64,000 nt of DNA from Pseudomonas berkeleyensis (GTDB lineage Bacteria > Pseudomonadota > Gammaproteobacteria > Pseudomonadales > Pseudomonadaceae): positions 1,426,001 through 1,490,000 of the forward strand of contig NZ_CP059139.1 of assembly GCF_014109765.1 (NCBI RefSeq), written 5' to 3'. Every line of letters starts with the position of its first letter. Within the stretch, counting starts at the first letter, position 1. The notes under the pieces were generated by a model. That model was not told where the DNA came from and did not search any database. It was given only the letters and a program-made list of their open reading frames with translations. The position numbers were made by a program, and so were the translations under genes. Below, piece by piece: positions 63,671 through 64,000 of this stretch.

Positions 63671-64000
63671 GTGAAGGTATCTACTGGCTGGCGTCTTATC
63701 CCAAGAGCGGAAATACCTGGCTACGTACCTTCATCAGCAATCTGTTGAGCGATGCCGATAAGCCCGTGGATATCAACAGCCTGCTGGGTGATCATGCTGC
63801 CGATCGGCTTTGGCTGGATGATGTGTTGGGTTTTTCCAGTGCGGATCTCAGTGATGACGAGTTGCAGCAATTACGGCCTGCCGTTTATCAATGGGGCGAG
63901 CGGGTATCTCGCTACGTCAAGATCCATGATGCCTATAGCTATTGCGCCGACGGTTCACCGCTGATTGGCCGTCATGGTACGGCGGGTGCCGTATACCTGG
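63667..64000 (+). CDS. Sulfotransferase domain protein, partial
   Basis: The first 111 codons are present before the window ends. The N-terminus IYWLASYPKSGNTWLRTFIS is the PAPS 5'-phosphosulfate-binding loop of type 1 sulfotransferases. It overlaps the HPr-kinase-like stop (ATGA). It would transfer sulfate from PAPS to a sugar hydroxyl or small acceptor, consistent with modification of a surface glycan. The remainder of the gene lies beyond 64000. Confidence 0.88.
   Translation, partial: MSEGIYWLASYPKSGNTWLRTFISNLLSDADKPVDINSLLGDHAADRLWLDDVLGFSSADLSDDELQQLRPAVYQWGERVSRYVKIHDAYSYCADGSPLIGRHGTAGAVYL

Overview
The window is a GC-rich gammaproteobacterial chromosome segment, most likely from a Pseudomonas of the mendocina/oleovorans/pseudoalcaligenes type. 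This rests on codon style, gene content (OsmC-YcaO fusion, BaeSR/AdeRS-like regulators next to an RND pump, sigma54 control of catabolism) and dispersed GTAGGGTGCGC-type repeats. The species call is inference. No rRNA, tRNA, CRISPR array or complete insertion sequence was recognised.

Layout. (1) 1-9.4 kb, minus strand: a two-partner secretion operon running alpha/beta hydrolase, TpsB, TpsA exoprotein, HMW1C-type N-glycosyltransferase (cut by the left edge). The TpsB reads as a transporter fused to a complete extra porin barrel, and the exoprotein has many N-X-S/T sequons, all downstream of its secretion domain. (2) 9.8-12.1 kb: an exported argininosuccinate-lyase-like protein and a truncated, nucleophile-less relative of the hydrolase. 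(3) 12-20 kb: a dicarboxylate symporter with a divergent LysR regulator, a MobA-like nucleotidyltransferase, an OsmC-YcaO protein and a classical autotransporter. (4) 20-29.4 kb: a two-component system divergent from a tripartite RND efflux operon that ends in a 14-TM MFS exporter.

(5) 29.5-56.4 kb: almost 27 kb of minus-strand catabolic genes: acyl-CoA dehydrogenase, MDR reductase, sigma54 activator, LeuCD-like hydro-lyase, lipoprotein, isochorismatase-like amidase, hydantoinase/oxoprolinase A and B, a DUF1329/DUF1302/RND/YCF48 envelope module, HMG-CoA-lyase-like and type III CoA-transferase genes, two OYE-type iron-sulfur flavoenzymes, an NTF2-like protein and an Asp/Glu-racemase-like protein lacking both expected cysteines. 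Two sequences with -24/-12 spacing lie in front of two of its operons, matching the sigma54 activator in the cluster. A plausible reading is uptake and ring opening of an unsaturated nitrogen-containing or branched compound, followed by hydration, CoA activation and lyase cleavage to central metabolites. The substrate is not evident from sequence.

(6) 56.6-61.2 kb: a LysR regulator divergent from a PrpF-family isomerase and a CitMHS tricarboxylate transporter, then a TerC-family membrane protein behind a structured leader with an intrinsic terminator directly before its ribosome binding site, which suggests transcription attenuation. (7) 61.4-64 kb: the start of a surface-polysaccharide type locus: O-antigen ligase-like protein, HPr-kinase-like protein and a sulfotransferase cut by the right edge.
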